This document shows, piece by piece, positions 23,603 to 31,037 of a stretch of 40,900 nt of DNA; the first letter of the stretch is position 1; each line of letters opens with the position of its first letter. The notes beneath the pieces are model-generated. The model did not search any database. It was not told the origin of the DNA and saw nothing but the letters and a program-made list of their open reading frames with translations. A program made the position numbers and the translations under genes. The DNA comes from Spirochaetota bacterium (lineage in GTDB: Bacteria; Spirochaetota; UBA4802; JAFGJZ01): the NCBI GenBank assembly GCA_016934935.1, contig JAFGRW010000084.1, forward strand, positions 1 to 40,900, read 5' to 3'.

Positions 23603-25096
23603 TTACCGTTGTATAATTATTGACGGTAAAGATTCAAAAGAAAATGTACATGCAGGCATAAGATAAATCACAATAAGTGAAAAAACAAGAATGGATAGTA
23701 ACCACATAATACTAACAAAGCGGATATTGCCGCATATAATCCTATTTGCAAGTGTTATTTCCTCATCATGATTAAACACATCCTCTAAATCTTTACTTTC
23801 CAATAATTTATCGTATCGACACTTGATATTATTATAAAGTACATTTATCTGCTTTTTTGACGAGCAAATTTCCCAGAGGGAATAACCTAAAAAAAGAAAT
23901 GATATAAATAGAAACCCAAAGGTTAATAAAGAAATATCTTTGGTAAAAATATTACTAATTTTGCCAGAGCTGACAGTATTAAGTATAAGAACTGTTACAA
24001 AAAAGCTCACAAAACCCAAAAAATTATTTTTAAAATTAGAAGAAAAGATCGCAGAAAGATCCATAGCTTTTCGTACAATTTCGATTACTTCATTCGTAAT
24101 GTTGTTTTTTATAGAAAGGTATTGTGTTATATTGTCTTTCAAATATATTTGAAATGATGTCCGAATTGCAGTTAATATCTCACTTGTTACAGTGAAAAAA
24201 TCTTTGTCTTGTATGTGCAGTGATAATAAGTTTCTGGCAATACCAATCTTATCTGAGATATGGCCACTTTTTGAGTATACCCAAAGATATATCTTGTAGT
24301 ATATTTCACTAACCTCTATTTTCATATCAAGAAAAGAAAAAGTTGATGAGATGGTCTTATACCCATAAAGCTTTGCAGAAAAAGAAGGCCATTTAATATC
24401 AAAGTGGTTACACAAAGATGTCATTGAAAATAGAGTACACAATTTATTCAAAGAATTGATAATTTCAACGTTATCTGTTTGGGGATTTAGAAAAAAATCT
24501 TCTGGCAAAAGCGCATACTCTTTTGTTTGAAAAAAATGAGAGTGTTCTCTTGTTGCATTAATTTTATCATTCCGCTCTTCACAGGATAAACCTTGTGGTT
24601 GTAATTCAGAACCTTTATTTCTTAAACAAAGTGTTTGAGTACAAAATTCCGAAATTGATTCATCACATTCAAAAACAATAGAATCTTGTTTGGCAAATGT
24701 GTCCGAAAGATAACACAAAAAAAGTGGCAATTGTTCATCAGAAAAAAGAGAGTAAAATTTGTCGGCACTGTAAAAAAAAACGTATGGCTTTGGTTCTTTC
24801 GTTATCTTTAAAGAAATTGTATGATCAAATTCATCTTGTATCGTCTGAAAATCAAGCTTGTCTATAAATCCGTCGAGTTGTTCCATATCTGACGTATTGA
24901 TCGTAATTTCATTTTCTTCAAAGAGGTTATATCGCAGTTCCCATTTGTCAGGTAGTTTAAGAAGAAGCTGGTGTAAGGTGTCAACAGACGGTTCAAGCAA
25001 AGGTACAAACAAGCAAGTTAAATGTTTCCAGCTCTCTGTAATATCAGTAAACTGCGTTGCCCCAAATATACTTTTAAATTCATTGATAATGCTCAT
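23603..25096 (-). CDS. membrane protein of unknown family, partner of the NdpA-like protein
   Basis: A 497-aa protein. The first 340 residues are soluble and aromatic-rich, with no motif recognised. The C-terminal 150 have about four hydrophobic segments (NFLGFVSFFVTVLIL, LLTFGFLFISFLFLGYSL, SIMWLLSILVFSLIVIYLM and a weaker one), separated by a charged loop. The start lies 4 nt after the stop of the 25101-26189 gene, so the pair forms an operon. Its position between repressor and late genes and its AT-rich composition mark it as cargo. A soluble sensor fused to a membrane effector is a common defence or superinfection-exclusion plan, but no function is proven. Confidence 0.65.
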   Translation of the reverse strand: MSIINEFKSIFGATQFTDITESWKHLTCLFVPLLEPSVDTLHQLLLKLPDKWELRYNLFEENEITINTSDMEQLDGFIDKLDFQTIQDEFDHTISLKITKEPKPYVFFYSADKFYSLFSDEQLPLFLCYLSDTFAKQDSIVFECDESISEFCTQTLCLRNKGSELQPQGLSCEERNDKINATREHSHFFQTKEYALLPEDFFLNPQTDNVEIINSLNKLCTLFSMTSLCNHFDIKWPSFSAKLYGYKTISSTFSFLDMKIEVSEIYYKIYLWVYSKSGHISDKIGIARNLLSLHIQDKDFFTVTSEILTAIRTSFQIYLKDNITQYLSIKNNITNEVIEIVRKAMDLSAIFSSNFKNNFLGFVSFFVTVLILNTVSSGKISNIFTKDISLLTFGFLFISFLFLGYSLWEICSSKKQINVLYNNIKCRYDKLLESKDLEDVFNHDEEITLANRIICGNIRFVSIMWLLSILVFSLIVIYLMPACTFSFESLPSIIIQR

Positions 25097-25100
25097 AATC

Positions 25101-26189
25101 TTATTTTGTTTCTTCTACTAATTTAATATTCCCAATAGGAAAATCATCAATAGACGAAACATCCTTAATTAGTAAACAGGGTTTTCCTGTCGAATCGCTA
25201 ACTTTGGTAATTTTTTCTTTATCTTCAAAACCATTTTTTATTGTAAGATCAATATCTTTATCAATATGATAAACAGTTTTTCGCAGAGTTTTTAATTCTT
25301 TATCAACTATTGAAAATGACAAATCAAAATATTGACTTGTTCCTTTTAATTTGACTGGTAGTTCACTTAATTCTTTAATCAATTCTTCTTTTTTTAGTTC
25401 CACATTTTCAGGTTTATACTGTGTAACGACAAAGTCGATCATCTCTGAATGCTTATAAACTTCATGTGTTTTAAAATATGTTGATAGGTTATTACGTAAA
25501 AGATATTTGTCAATATCAAAGTTTTTATTATTTGAATTTCTAGTATATTTTCTTATCTTTTTCTCAACTTCATGGAAGGCGTTTTTTGTGCTTGCTTCAT
25601 CATTTGTAATTTGTATACATTCAAGAAAATCATCTCTCCAAAATTTAGCTACTTTACTTTGACCTTTATCTCCAATGTATACAGAAATTATATCAAAATC
25701 AGGTTTAGTAATATAAGTAACAATACATGCTTTGTAAACAGAAGGTGTTTTGGGCACACCAGATGTTACATTGCTTCTATCATCGATCACGCTTGAATGA
25801 TCTATTTTTGCAAGGACTAATTGATTCTTGTCTTCGTCTTCCCTAATGATCAAGAAAAGAGAACCTTCTTGTATACCATGAAATTTTCTGAACTCTTCAT
25901 TTTTTTCTTTTTCTATACCGGAGAGCCGTTTAGTGATTTCTTTTGCGTCTTGATGATCATATTCAGAATTCTTAAATGATTTTATTAATCGTTCTATATG
26001 AAAGCGAACCTGAGTAGTGTTGCTTTTAAATTTAAAATGTTTGCAGTCAAGAGCTGTTATCTTTTCGATTAAGGACTCATACCACTCTTCAATTTCTTCT
26101 TTTTGAAAATTTAAAACAGCTTCTTTAAAAGAGGCCTCTTCCTTATTGATATCATAGCGTTTCACATAGTCTGGCACAATTTTCTCCAC
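25101..26189 (-). CDS. NdpA/YejK-like nucleoid-associated protein
   Basis: A 362-aa protein with a GTG start. The block VYIGDKGQSKVAKFWRDDFL (about 170-190) followed by a helical EVEKKIRKYT region resembles the GRVGRKVADFFMDFL block and following helices of E. coli YejK/NdpA. The C-terminal KTVYHIDKDIDLTIKNG strands also fit. NdpA-family proteins bind nucleoid DNA. DUF4868 (Kiwa KwaB-like) is an alternative. It is the first gene of a two-gene module with the membrane protein, oriented like the repressor. Family call moderate, role in immunity inferred. Confidence 0.55.
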   Translation of the reverse strand: MEKIVPDYVKRYDINKEEASFKEAVLNFQKEEIEEWYESLIEKITALDCKHFKFKSNTTQVRFHIERLIKSFKNSEYDHQDAKEITKRLSGIEKEKNEEFRKFHGIQEGSLFLIIREDEDKNQLVLAKIDHSSVIDDRSNVTSGVPKTPSVYKACIVTYITKPDFDIISVYIGDKGQSKVAKFWRDDFLECIQITNDEASTKNAFHEVEKKIRKYTRNSNNKNFDIDKYLLRNNLSTYFKTHEVYKHSEMIDFVVTQYKPENVELKKEELIKELSELPVKLKGTSQYFDLSFSIVDKELKTLRKTVYHIDKDIDLTIKNGFEDKEKITKVSDSTGKPCLLIKDVSSIDDFPIGNIKLVEETK

Positions 26190-26247
26190 AGTACTTTAGA
26201 TTGAGTAACTCTTTCACATAATCATAATCAACTTTCATCTTCTTCAT
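26152..26247 (-). CDS. tiny ORF overlapping the NdpA-like start
   Basis: A 31-codon ORF, MKKMKVDYDYVKELLNL... to CARLCETL. It overlaps the first 38 bases of the NdpA-like gene in another frame and has a weak purine-rich site upstream. It could be a leader peptide coupling translation, or the stub of a longer gene. Translation is uncertain. Confidence 0.25.
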   Translation of the reverse strand: MKKMKVDYDYVKELLNLKYCGENCARLCETL

Positions 26248-26382
26248 CCATTAGTAATTTGTTTAACTACTAAACGTTTACCATGCCTATTTGGAGTTTA
26301 TTACCAACCAAATTGAAAGATATTCGCTACTTCAACAAATCAATAACCGATAACGATAAGAGAGTCGTTTACCCTTACAATC

Positions 26383-26868
26383 TTAACCAGCCGCCCCTTT
26401 TTTATGGATGGAGTCAATCGTGTCTGCTTCACTCTGCAACGATGCCCCCATATAAATACCTTTAACAGTAGAGTGCACAGACGGCTTTAACCCCGGAGTA
26501 TTAACGGCAGCAACAATAAACTGGCAGTCATCCCCAAGTTCTTTAAACCAGCGGGTTCGGTGAATATTCTCTTGTGTAATGCTTTCCAAACACTCTTCGG
26601 TAGTTCGGCACAAAGGTAACTGCGTGGGTGCCGGAGCCGGTTTTTCTTCGTTAAGAAACATTGAGCCTTCACCAGTAAGGAGCCAATCAATTGATATTCC
26701 AATATTGAGAAATTTCAACAGCACGGTTGCTGATGGTGCTTGATTATCCTTTTCGGCTCGGTTTAATACAGGTCGAGCAATTCCAATTAGTTTTGCTAAT
26801 TCAGTTTGAGTTAAGTTTTTTTCTGTTCGTATTTCCTTAATTCTAACGCCTATCGAATTTTCTTCCAT
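26383..26868 (-). CDS. phage repressor (XRE-family HTH)
   Basis: A 161-aa protein starting MEENSIGVRIKEIR; ATG at 26877 is an alternative. Residues 5-60 form a Cro/CI-type HTH (LTQTELAKLIGIARPVLNRA, then PSATVLLKFLNIG and WLLTGEGSMF). The C-terminal half lacks clear LexA-like Ser-Lys protease motifs, so induction may differ from lambda. It is transcribed leftward from the palindromic control region, divergent from the early operon, as a lysogeny repressor should be. Confidence 0.85.
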   Translation of the reverse strand: MEENSIGVRIKEIRTEKNLTQTELAKLIGIARPVLNRAEKDNQAPSATVLLKFLNIGISIDWLLTGEGSMFLNEEKPAPAPTQLPLCRTTEECLESITQENIHRTRWFKELGDDCQFIVAAVNTPGLKPSVHSTVKGIYMGASLQSEADTIDSIHKKGAAG

Positions 26869-26897
26869 GTGTACCATATCGGTAATAATATTTAAAA

Positions 26898-26977
26898 AAA
26901 TTACTAAATAAGTAATTTGTTGTTGACGATCATCAAGTTAGTACTAATATAGTACTAACTTGATAGTATTGTACTAT
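26898..26977. promoter_or_regulatory. early promoter and repressor operators
   Basis: Rightward promoter TTGACG (26923-26928), 17-bp spacer, AATATA (26946-26951). The -10 lies in the centre of a perfect 33-bp palindrome (26932-26964, 15-bp arms around ATA, half-site AGTTAGTACTA). Smaller palindromes flank it: AAATTACT-AAATA-AGTAATTT (26898-26918) and ATAGTA-TTG-TACTAT (26963-26977). A shared TAGTA(CTA) core points to one protein bound at several sites. Bound repressor would block the early promoter and could also control its own leftward transcription. Confidence 0.75.
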
Positions 26978-27023
26978 TAAGTTAATTTAAGGCGAATACG
27001 TGTTCGTCTTAAATTAACTTAAT
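26976..27023 (+). promoter_or_regulatory. 48-bp palindrome in the early leader
   Basis: Arms of 21 bp with one mismatch (start ATTAAGTTAATTTAAG; loop TACGTG) lie just downstream of the predicted early start and before the first RBS. As DNA it may be another operator with a different half-site; as RNA it is a very stable leader hairpin. Confidence 0.6.
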
Positions 27024-27056
27024 TCAGTTTAACTTAAAATGTCAATTTATTAATTA

Positions 27057-27070
27057 AAGGAGGGTTTATG
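27057..27070 (+). repeat. RBS block copy 1
   Basis: ATTAAAGGAGGGTTTATG matches the RBS blocks at about 27685, 28337 and 29310 (AAAGGAGGGTCT(T)ATG). This copy lacks the upstream GCCGTCAAGATTAATAC part. It is the first of four near-identical translation start blocks in 2.3 kb. Confidence 0.6.
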
Positions 27071-27235
27071 AATTCTACATATCAGGTTTCACAGGCACAT
27101 CAATATGGTATCGCGGAGTGGGCGTTTAGCATTACTCGTTGTGAATACATAGCCAGTACTAAAAGAGGTACTTTGGATACTTTGGATACTTTGGAAAACA
27201 AGAAAGAAATAACAAGGAGGAAGAACAATGACTAA
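27068..27235 (+). CDS. short ORF carrying a decayed copy of the reverse gene B end
   Basis: A 55-codon ORF, MNSTYQVSQAHQYG..., with a strong AAAGGAGGG site. About 27096-27210 aligns with 27848-27957, the 3' part of the reverse gene at 27831-28268: shared CATCAATAT, CTCGTTG, GCCAG..CTAAAAGAG and ATACTTTGGAAAACAAGAAAGA. Here the ACTTTGGAT unit is present three times. On the minus strand the copy still reads SFLFSKVSK but then decays. The plus ORF may be translated because of its RBS, but much of it is antisense to a gene remnant. Confidence 0.35.
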   Translation: MNSTYQVSQAHQYGIAEWAFSITRCEYIASTKRGTLDTLDTLENKKEITRRKNND

Positions 27236-27615
27236 CGACCAACAAGACCATTCTTATAGGCATCTGAAGTGTACTCAAAATACTCACAAAGTGAATCAAC
27301 CAGATGTCTGTGTGTATCAGGATGAAATAGAAGCTGTTCGAAGCCGTGCCTTTTACATAGATAAAAATACGAAAGGCATTCGCATAGACGAGAAAAATAT
27401 TTCACCCCAATTGCCGATTGTAAGATATTTCGATCAATTGTTCCGTCGCTGCAAAATTCAAATTCGGACAGTTCAGACTCGGCAAACCTGTAGTTATCAG
27501 ATACGGTATCAGCAAGGTCTATTTTACGTGTTAAAAAGTCTCGTTGCAACAAGTGTTCAACGTATAAAATCACGTCGTTGGTTTTCATCCACATGAGAGT
27601 TTTACGGTTTTTCAT
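27232..27615 (-). CDS. reverse-oriented cargo gene A, unknown
   Basis: A 127-aa protein, MKNRKTLMWMKTND..., with balanced composition and Cys/Tyr-rich helices (CECLSYFYLCKRHGFEQLLF). It runs against the early operon. AAGGATCCAGAT precedes the ATG. The plus-strand ORF over the same stretch is a poorer protein (low complexity, Arg/Gln-rich), so this strand is preferred. Its upstream block contains TTGACG as in genes B and C but has a poor -10 (TTGGTT). Function unknown; likely expressed in lysogeny. Confidence 0.5.
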   Translation of the reverse strand: MKNRKTLMWMKTNDVILYVEHLLQRDFLTRKIDLADTVSDNYRFAESELSEFEFCSDGTIDRNILQSAIGVKYFSRLCECLSYFYLCKRHGFEQLLFHPDTHRHLVDSLCEYFEYTSDAYKNGLVGR

Positions 27616-27640
27616 ATCTGGATCCTTGTGAAAAAGAATA

Positions 27641-27702
27641 TGTCAACCAATCACGGAAAAAAACAGCCGTCAAGATTAATACAAATTAAAGGAGGGTCTA
27701 TG
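27641..27702. promoter_or_regulatory. divergent promoter/RBS block, copy 2
   Basis: Leftward TTGACG at 27673-27668 (weak -10 TTGGTT), then GCCGTCAAGATTAATACAAATTAAAGGAGGGTCTATG-type sequence leading right into the 27700 gene (RBS AAAGGAGGG). The block also repeats the coding start ATGACCAGAAA seen at 29329. Confidence 0.55.
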
Positions 27703-27861
27703 ACCAGAAAAGATCTCAACACTTTTCTTGATAAAAAAGCTAATACCGCAAACCGGAAGATATTAAAACTTATAAAACGGTATAAATATAATTGTATTAA
27801 AACTTATAAAGAGGTCAGGAACAATGAAATCTATATCTCAAAAAATGAAACATCAATATAG
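27700..27861 (+). CDS. short protein with a duplicated MTRKDL start
   Basis: A 53-aa basic protein, MTRKDLNTFLDKKAN..., whose first six residues and RBS duplicate those of the HTH gene at 29329. The remainder (KLIKRYKYNCIKTYKEV) differs. It looks like an early regulator 5' end that was copied with its RBS and joined to other sequence. It overlaps the end of reverse gene B by 31 nt. Function unknown. Confidence 0.45.
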   Translation: MTRKDLNTFLDKKANTANRKILKLIKRYKYNCIKTYKEVRNNEIYISKNETSI

Positions 27862-28268
27862 TCTTCTGCAGTGGGTTTTATTCCTTGCTCGTTGCGGTGG
27901 ATGGCCAGTTCTAAAAGAGTCTCTTTCGATACTTTGGAAAACAAGAAAGATAAGTCGTGTGGAACTGCGACACTCTCAAACTGGTGTCGTGTGCATTTAT
28001 CGCAAAACAAAAGGCCGTTGGCACACTGATTTACAACGTCCTGTTTTACTTCCATAGGGGAATTTTTGAACTGTTGGCTAAAGAAATCGGGCTCTTTAAA
28101 AAAGTGAGTGAAAAACTGGTACATCAGCTCAGAGGTTTGTGGATGAAACGATTCGTTAAAAGAACTAATAGGAGCAACCATGTCTGAAAGTTCAAGGTAG
28201 TCAATAACATCAGTAATGTGTTCACGTAATTCAGAGATTTTCATTTGTTTTAGTTTTATTTGAGCCAT
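27831..28268 (-). CDS. reverse-oriented cargo gene B, unknown
   Basis: A 145-aa protein, MAQIKLKQMKISELREHITD..., helical, with CDKC(TRH) mid-sequence and a C-terminal SFLFSKVSKETLLELAIHR. GGAGG lies 8 bases ahead of the ATG. A consensus-like leftward promoter, TTGACG-17-TACTGT, lies at 28326-28298. A decayed copy of its 3' end occurs at 27096-27210, so the gene has been duplicated and lost there. It is probably expressed from the prophage. Function unknown; superinfection immunity or anti-phage defence is a guess. Confidence 0.6.
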   Translation of the reverse strand: MAQIKLKQMKISELREHITDVIDYLELSDMVAPISSFNESFHPQTSELMYQFFTHFFKEPDFFSQQFKNSPMEVKQDVVNQCANGLLFCDKCTRHQFESVAVPHDLSFLFSKVSKETLLELAIHRNEQGIKPTAEDYIDVSFFEI

Positions 28269-28297
28269 TACATTTTCCTCCGGGGAAATTTTAACCA

Positions 28298-28356
28298 ACA
28301 GTACCACGACTAAAAAAAGCCGTCAAGATTAATACAAATTAAAGGAGGGTCTTATG
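28298..28356. promoter_or_regulatory. divergent promoter/RBS block, copy 3
   Basis: Leftward promoter TTGACG (28326-28321), 17-bp spacer, TACTGT (28303-28298) for gene B. On the other side GATTAATACAAATTAAAGG leads to GGAGGGTCTTATG of the 28354 gene. About 50 bp is nearly identical to the blocks at 27641 and 29273. Confidence 0.7.
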
Positions 28357-28797
28357 TTAACACTTATAGCCGTTTTACTGTTTGCCCTGTTGGCAGTGGT
28401 AATAATCCAGACCGTTATTCTGTTTAAGGTGTGGCATACAACCTTAAATGATATAGAGGTCAAGATTCACAATGCCGGTGTAACAACCTGGAAAATTTAC
28501 ACTTTTCTTAACCCCGAAGCAACGCCGTTGGCAAAATTTAGAAAACTTGGAAAACATCGTGATAAGAAAGATGGCAAAAAAAAGCAGTGTGTTCGGTGCG
28601 GTAAAGAAGCTACAACAAAAGATGAATTCTGTCCTTTCTGCGGGCTCAAATACAACATAAAGGGCGAGTTAAATCAGCAACTCAACGACCTATATAACGA
28701 AAAAAGAAAACATGAGCAGGACTTAAAACGAACAGAGAGTTTTATTCAAGAACTCAAAAAGAAAGCGAAATACATTATGAAACAGGGGTGTATCTAA
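28354..28797 (+). CDS. membrane-anchored zinc-ribbon coiled-coil protein
   Basis: A 147-aa protein with an N-terminal membrane segment (LTLIAVLLFALLAVVIIQTV), a CVRCGKEATTKDEFCPFCG zinc ribbon (about residues 79-97) and a C-terminal coiled coil (KRKHEQDLKRTESFIQELKKK). It sits in the early operon with a repeated RBS block. Its end overlaps reverse gene C by about 23 nt. It may be an early host-takeover protein at the membrane; function not known. Confidence 0.65.
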   Translation: MLTLIAVLLFALLAVVIIQTVILFKVWHTTLNDIEVKIHNAGVTTWKIYTFLNPEATPLAKFRKLGKHRDKKDGKKKQCVRCGKEATTKDEFCPFCGLKYNIKGELNQQLNDLYNEKRKHEQDLKRTESFIQELKKKAKYIMKQGCI

Positions 28798-29266
28798 AAA
28801 TGATCAAAGATGATTCGCTATCTGATAACTGGTTGGATAAAGTATATGCGCTTACCTCATGGACAAAAAAGACTCCAAGTAAAGTTGAGTTTTTAAGCAA
28901 AACAAACTTATACGTCTCGTCTAATAATGAGTTTTTATTATTAACATTCAGGAGACACTCATTCCAATCAATACTTCTTGGAGTAATTTTCTGCCATACT
29001 ACAAGCGGTATCCAGTTGGGTGTAAGTAAAATTACATCAACAGTATGTTTGTTACCAACAGGAAAAAGCTGTCTGAATCTTGGGTACACACAGGTATTAA
29101 AGTCAATCTTGAAATACCAGAGAGTTTTATCTGTGGCTATAACCCAAGAGGTTTTTTCAAGAGCAACAAATATTTTCTTGAGCTCTGTATCATTTTTACA
29201 GAGCCGTTTGTCAATTTTCAGGATTCCGGTTTTAGGAGAATAGTCAAAACGCTTATCTTGTATCAT
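28775..29266 (-). CDS. reverse-oriented cargo gene C, unknown, possibly leaderless
   Basis: A 163-aa beta/alpha protein, MIQDKRFDYSPKTGILKID..., with ending SSLIIFRYTPVS. Promoter TTGACG-17-TACTGT (29301-29273) is almost identical to that of gene B. The -10 ends 6 nt before the ATG, so the transcript should start at about the ATG itself (leaderless). An overlapping plus-strand ORF (28788-29243) has no good RBS and is taken as a shadow. Function unknown. Confidence 0.55.
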   Translation of the reverse strand: MIQDKRFDYSPKTGILKIDKRLCKNDTELKKIFVALEKTSWVIATDKTLWYFKIDFNTCVYPRFRQLFPVGNKHTVDVILLTPNWIPLVVWQKITPRSIDWNECLLNVNNKNSLLDETYKFVLLKNSTLLGVFFVHEVSAYTLSNQLSDSESSLIIFRYTPVS

Positions 29267-29272
29267 GACACA

Positions 29273-29331
29273 ACAGTACAACGACTAAAAACAGCCGTCA
29301 AGATTAATACAAATAACAAGGAGGGTCTATG
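29273..29331. promoter_or_regulatory. divergent promoter/RBS block, copy 4
   Basis: Leftward TTGACG (29301-29296), 17-bp spacer, TACTGT (29278-29273); rightward AAGGAGGGTCTATG of the HTH gene. Shares GCCGTCAAGATTAATACAAA with copies 2 and 3. Confidence 0.7.
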
Positions 29332-29616
29332 ACCAGAAAGGATCTTAAAATACTAATGTATCAGAAAGGATTAAATATTGTTCAAGAAGCTTTGAATCTT
29401 GAAGTATCAACTCCAATGGTATACTTAGTTTTACAGGGCAAGAGTCGTTCCAAACGCATTGAAGATCATTTGGAATCCATATTTGGTATACCATTTGAGG
29501 CAATACGTGATGCCTGGAACGACACCAGCACAGACAAGTCACCGGCACCAGAGATAATCGCAATGCAAAAACGAATATGCCAGCAGTACAAATTTAAACA
29601 CGCTGTTAACAGTTAA
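29329..29616 (+). CDS. early DNA-binding protein, Ner/Cro-like
   Basis: A 95-aa protein, MTRKDLKILMYQKGLN, with an HTH (IVQEALNLEVSTPMVYLVLQ) and following helices (IEDHLESIFGIPFEAIRD). The size, early position and HTH fit Ner-like regulators that turn down early and repressor transcription. Its RBS block is the fourth copy of the repeat. Confidence 0.65.
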   Translation: MTRKDLKILMYQKGLNIVQEALNLEVSTPMVYLVLQGKSRSKRIEDHLESIFGIPFEAIRDAWNDTSTDKSPAPEIIAMQKRICQQYKFKHAVNS

Positions 29617-29627
29617 GGAGGAGTCAC

Positions 29628-29936
29628 ATGGGCAACTTGATTCAAAGTTTATGGAATCTTGAGCGTCAAAACGCGATAGACGAAGCGCGGCTGGCTGAAG
29701 AGTTCAAACCAAAAATAAGGGACGGTCTGTACAGTAAAGAGTTTAACAACGGAATTACCTTTGTGGATGGAAAACCCTACACACTACAGGAAATTTGCAA
29801 AACTGAACAGTTTATACTTATCGAAGAGGGAGTTCCTTATTTGTCAAACAAACGTCAACAAAAACTGGCAAAGCTGATACCGGTAGAGCAAAACGTAATA
29901 GTTCAGGCCGGGAGAGAAAAATGCGTAAAGCACTAA
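29628..29936 (+). CDS. early protein, unknown
   Basis: A 102-aa soluble protein, MGNLIQSLWNLERQNA..., with FNNGITFVDGKPYTLQEICK. The RBS AAGGAGGAGTCAC is strong. It overlaps the next gene by 16 nt, so the two are coupled. No family recognised. Confidence 0.55.
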   Translation: MGNLIQSLWNLERQNAIDEARLAEEFKPKIRDGLYSKEFNNGITFVDGKPYTLQEICKTEQFILIEEGVPYLSNKRQQKLAKLIPVEQNVIVQAGREKCVKH

Positions 29937-30199
29937 AAATACTCACACACCTGCTGGATAACGCGGAAAGCCTGAACGCGGTAAGTGCGCGCGAATTTGC
30001 CGATGCACTTAAATGCCCTCAGTCTACCGTGTACAGCAAATTACGGCAACTTATTAACGCGGGATTAATAACTCATACCGCGTCCGGATACATACTTTCA
30101 GAAAAAATTATAACAGCCGGTCAAAAAAAAATGGCGGCACTGTCACGAATAAAACCAACAGATCAGGAGAAGATTTATGGAAAACCTTATAAACGTTAA
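29921..30199 (+). CDS. winged-helix early regulator
   Basis: A 92-aa protein with a MarR/IclR-like winged helix: AREFADALKCPQSTVYSKLRQLINAGLI (split run) and a TASGYILS wing. It probably binds DNA to tune early genes. It overlaps the next gene by 23 nt. Confidence 0.65.
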   Translation: MRKALKILTHLLDNAESLNAVSAREFADALKCPQSTVYSKLRQLINAGLITHTASGYILSEKIITAGQKKMAALSRIKPTDQEKIYGKPYKR

Positions 30200-31037
30200 C
30201 GAACTCGCGAAATCGGCAGGCATAACACTGCCCGAACAGATACTGGACCCGGAAACCGGAGAGCTTGTTGAAATGGATTACAACAAAGTCAAGCGAGGGC
30301 TTACTATTGTTAGTCAGGTACGCCGTCAGGTTTTTCAAATAGCAAAAGACCTGCACGAATTTTTTGACGAAAAATACTATCTTTATTTTGGAATGACCAA
30401 AGAAGAAGCTTCACAAAGCCTTTTCGGGTTAAATATAAGAGCTGTTCAAAACTATCAACTTATCTACGAACGCCTTGGTAGCCAGTATGAAAAATTTGAA
30501 TTTTTAGGCATATCAAAGCTCAAAGAAATCTCGAGAATACCGGAGGAAGAACGTGAAAGGCTTATCGAAGATGGGGAACTTCATTTAGCGGATGGTAGCG
30601 TTATAACCATCGAAGAAATTACAAGCCAGTCAACTGCGAGTTTGCGTGAAAAACTCAAAGCACAAAGTTTGTCAAATAAGAAGTTAAAAAAGGAAATTGA
30701 AGAGGCAGATATCGAGCACAAAGCTGAAATAAAGCATCTTAAAAAGGAAAATCAGGAACTCGAAAATCTCTTAAATATTGAAGAAAAAGACCAGCCCTAT
30801 TACAAAAAGATTACAAAGCTTCGAGAGACTCGGGATTTGCTCGAGAGCGTCCAGGCCGAATTGTATTCAGCCTTTTTACGTTTGCATCAAATTTCGATAA
30901 CCGACGAAAATGAGCAATGCCTTGCTGATATCAAAGGAGTTCTCGTCGCGAATGCCGAGAAAATTCTAAACGCGGAAAGTTATTTCGACTTGTCATTATC
31001 GGAATACAACGAGCGGTTATCGCAGGTGGCGCAATGA
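30177..31037 (+). CDS. DUF3102-like / coiled-coil DNA-associated protein
   Basis: A 286-aa protein. The N-terminal part has DPETGELVEMDYNKVKRG and a DUF3102-like helical block (FQIAKDLHEFF...YYLYFGMTKEEASQSLFGLNIRAVQNYQ, split). Then a long coiled coil (about 165-225, KLKKEIEEADIEHKAEIKHL). It lies directly before and overlaps the transposase. It may bind DNA near the transposition complex. Family call tentative. Confidence 0.55.
   Translation: MENLINVNELAKSAGITLPEQILDPETGELVEMDYNKVKRGLTIVSQVRRQVFQIAKDLHEFFDEKYYLYFGMTKEEASQSLFGLNIRAVQNYQLIYERLGSQYEKFEFLGISKLKEISRIPEEERERLIEDGELHLADGSVITIEEITSQSTASLREKLKAQSLSNKKLKKEIEEADIEHKAEIKHLKKENQELENLLNIEEKDQPYYKKITKLRETRDLLESVQAELYSAFLRLHQISITDENEQCLADIKGVLVANAEKILNAESYFDLSLSEYNERLSQVAQ

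Noticed and set aside
26283..26465. Plus-strand 60-codon ORF at the repressor end
   Set aside because: Antisense to the repressor 3' end, with no ribosome site.
27228..27596. Plus-strand 122-codon ORF over reverse gene A
   Set aside because: Its composition is poor and it is fully overlapped by the better minus-strand gene with an upstream block shared with genes B and C. The strand choice is not certain.
28788..29243. Plus-strand 151-codon ORF over reverse gene C
   Set aside because: No good ribosome site, whereas the minus strand has a near-consensus promoter shared with gene B.
30177..31037. ParB-like identity for the gene before the transposase
   Set aside because: No ParB box I/II motif is visible; the helical block fits DUF3102-like better.
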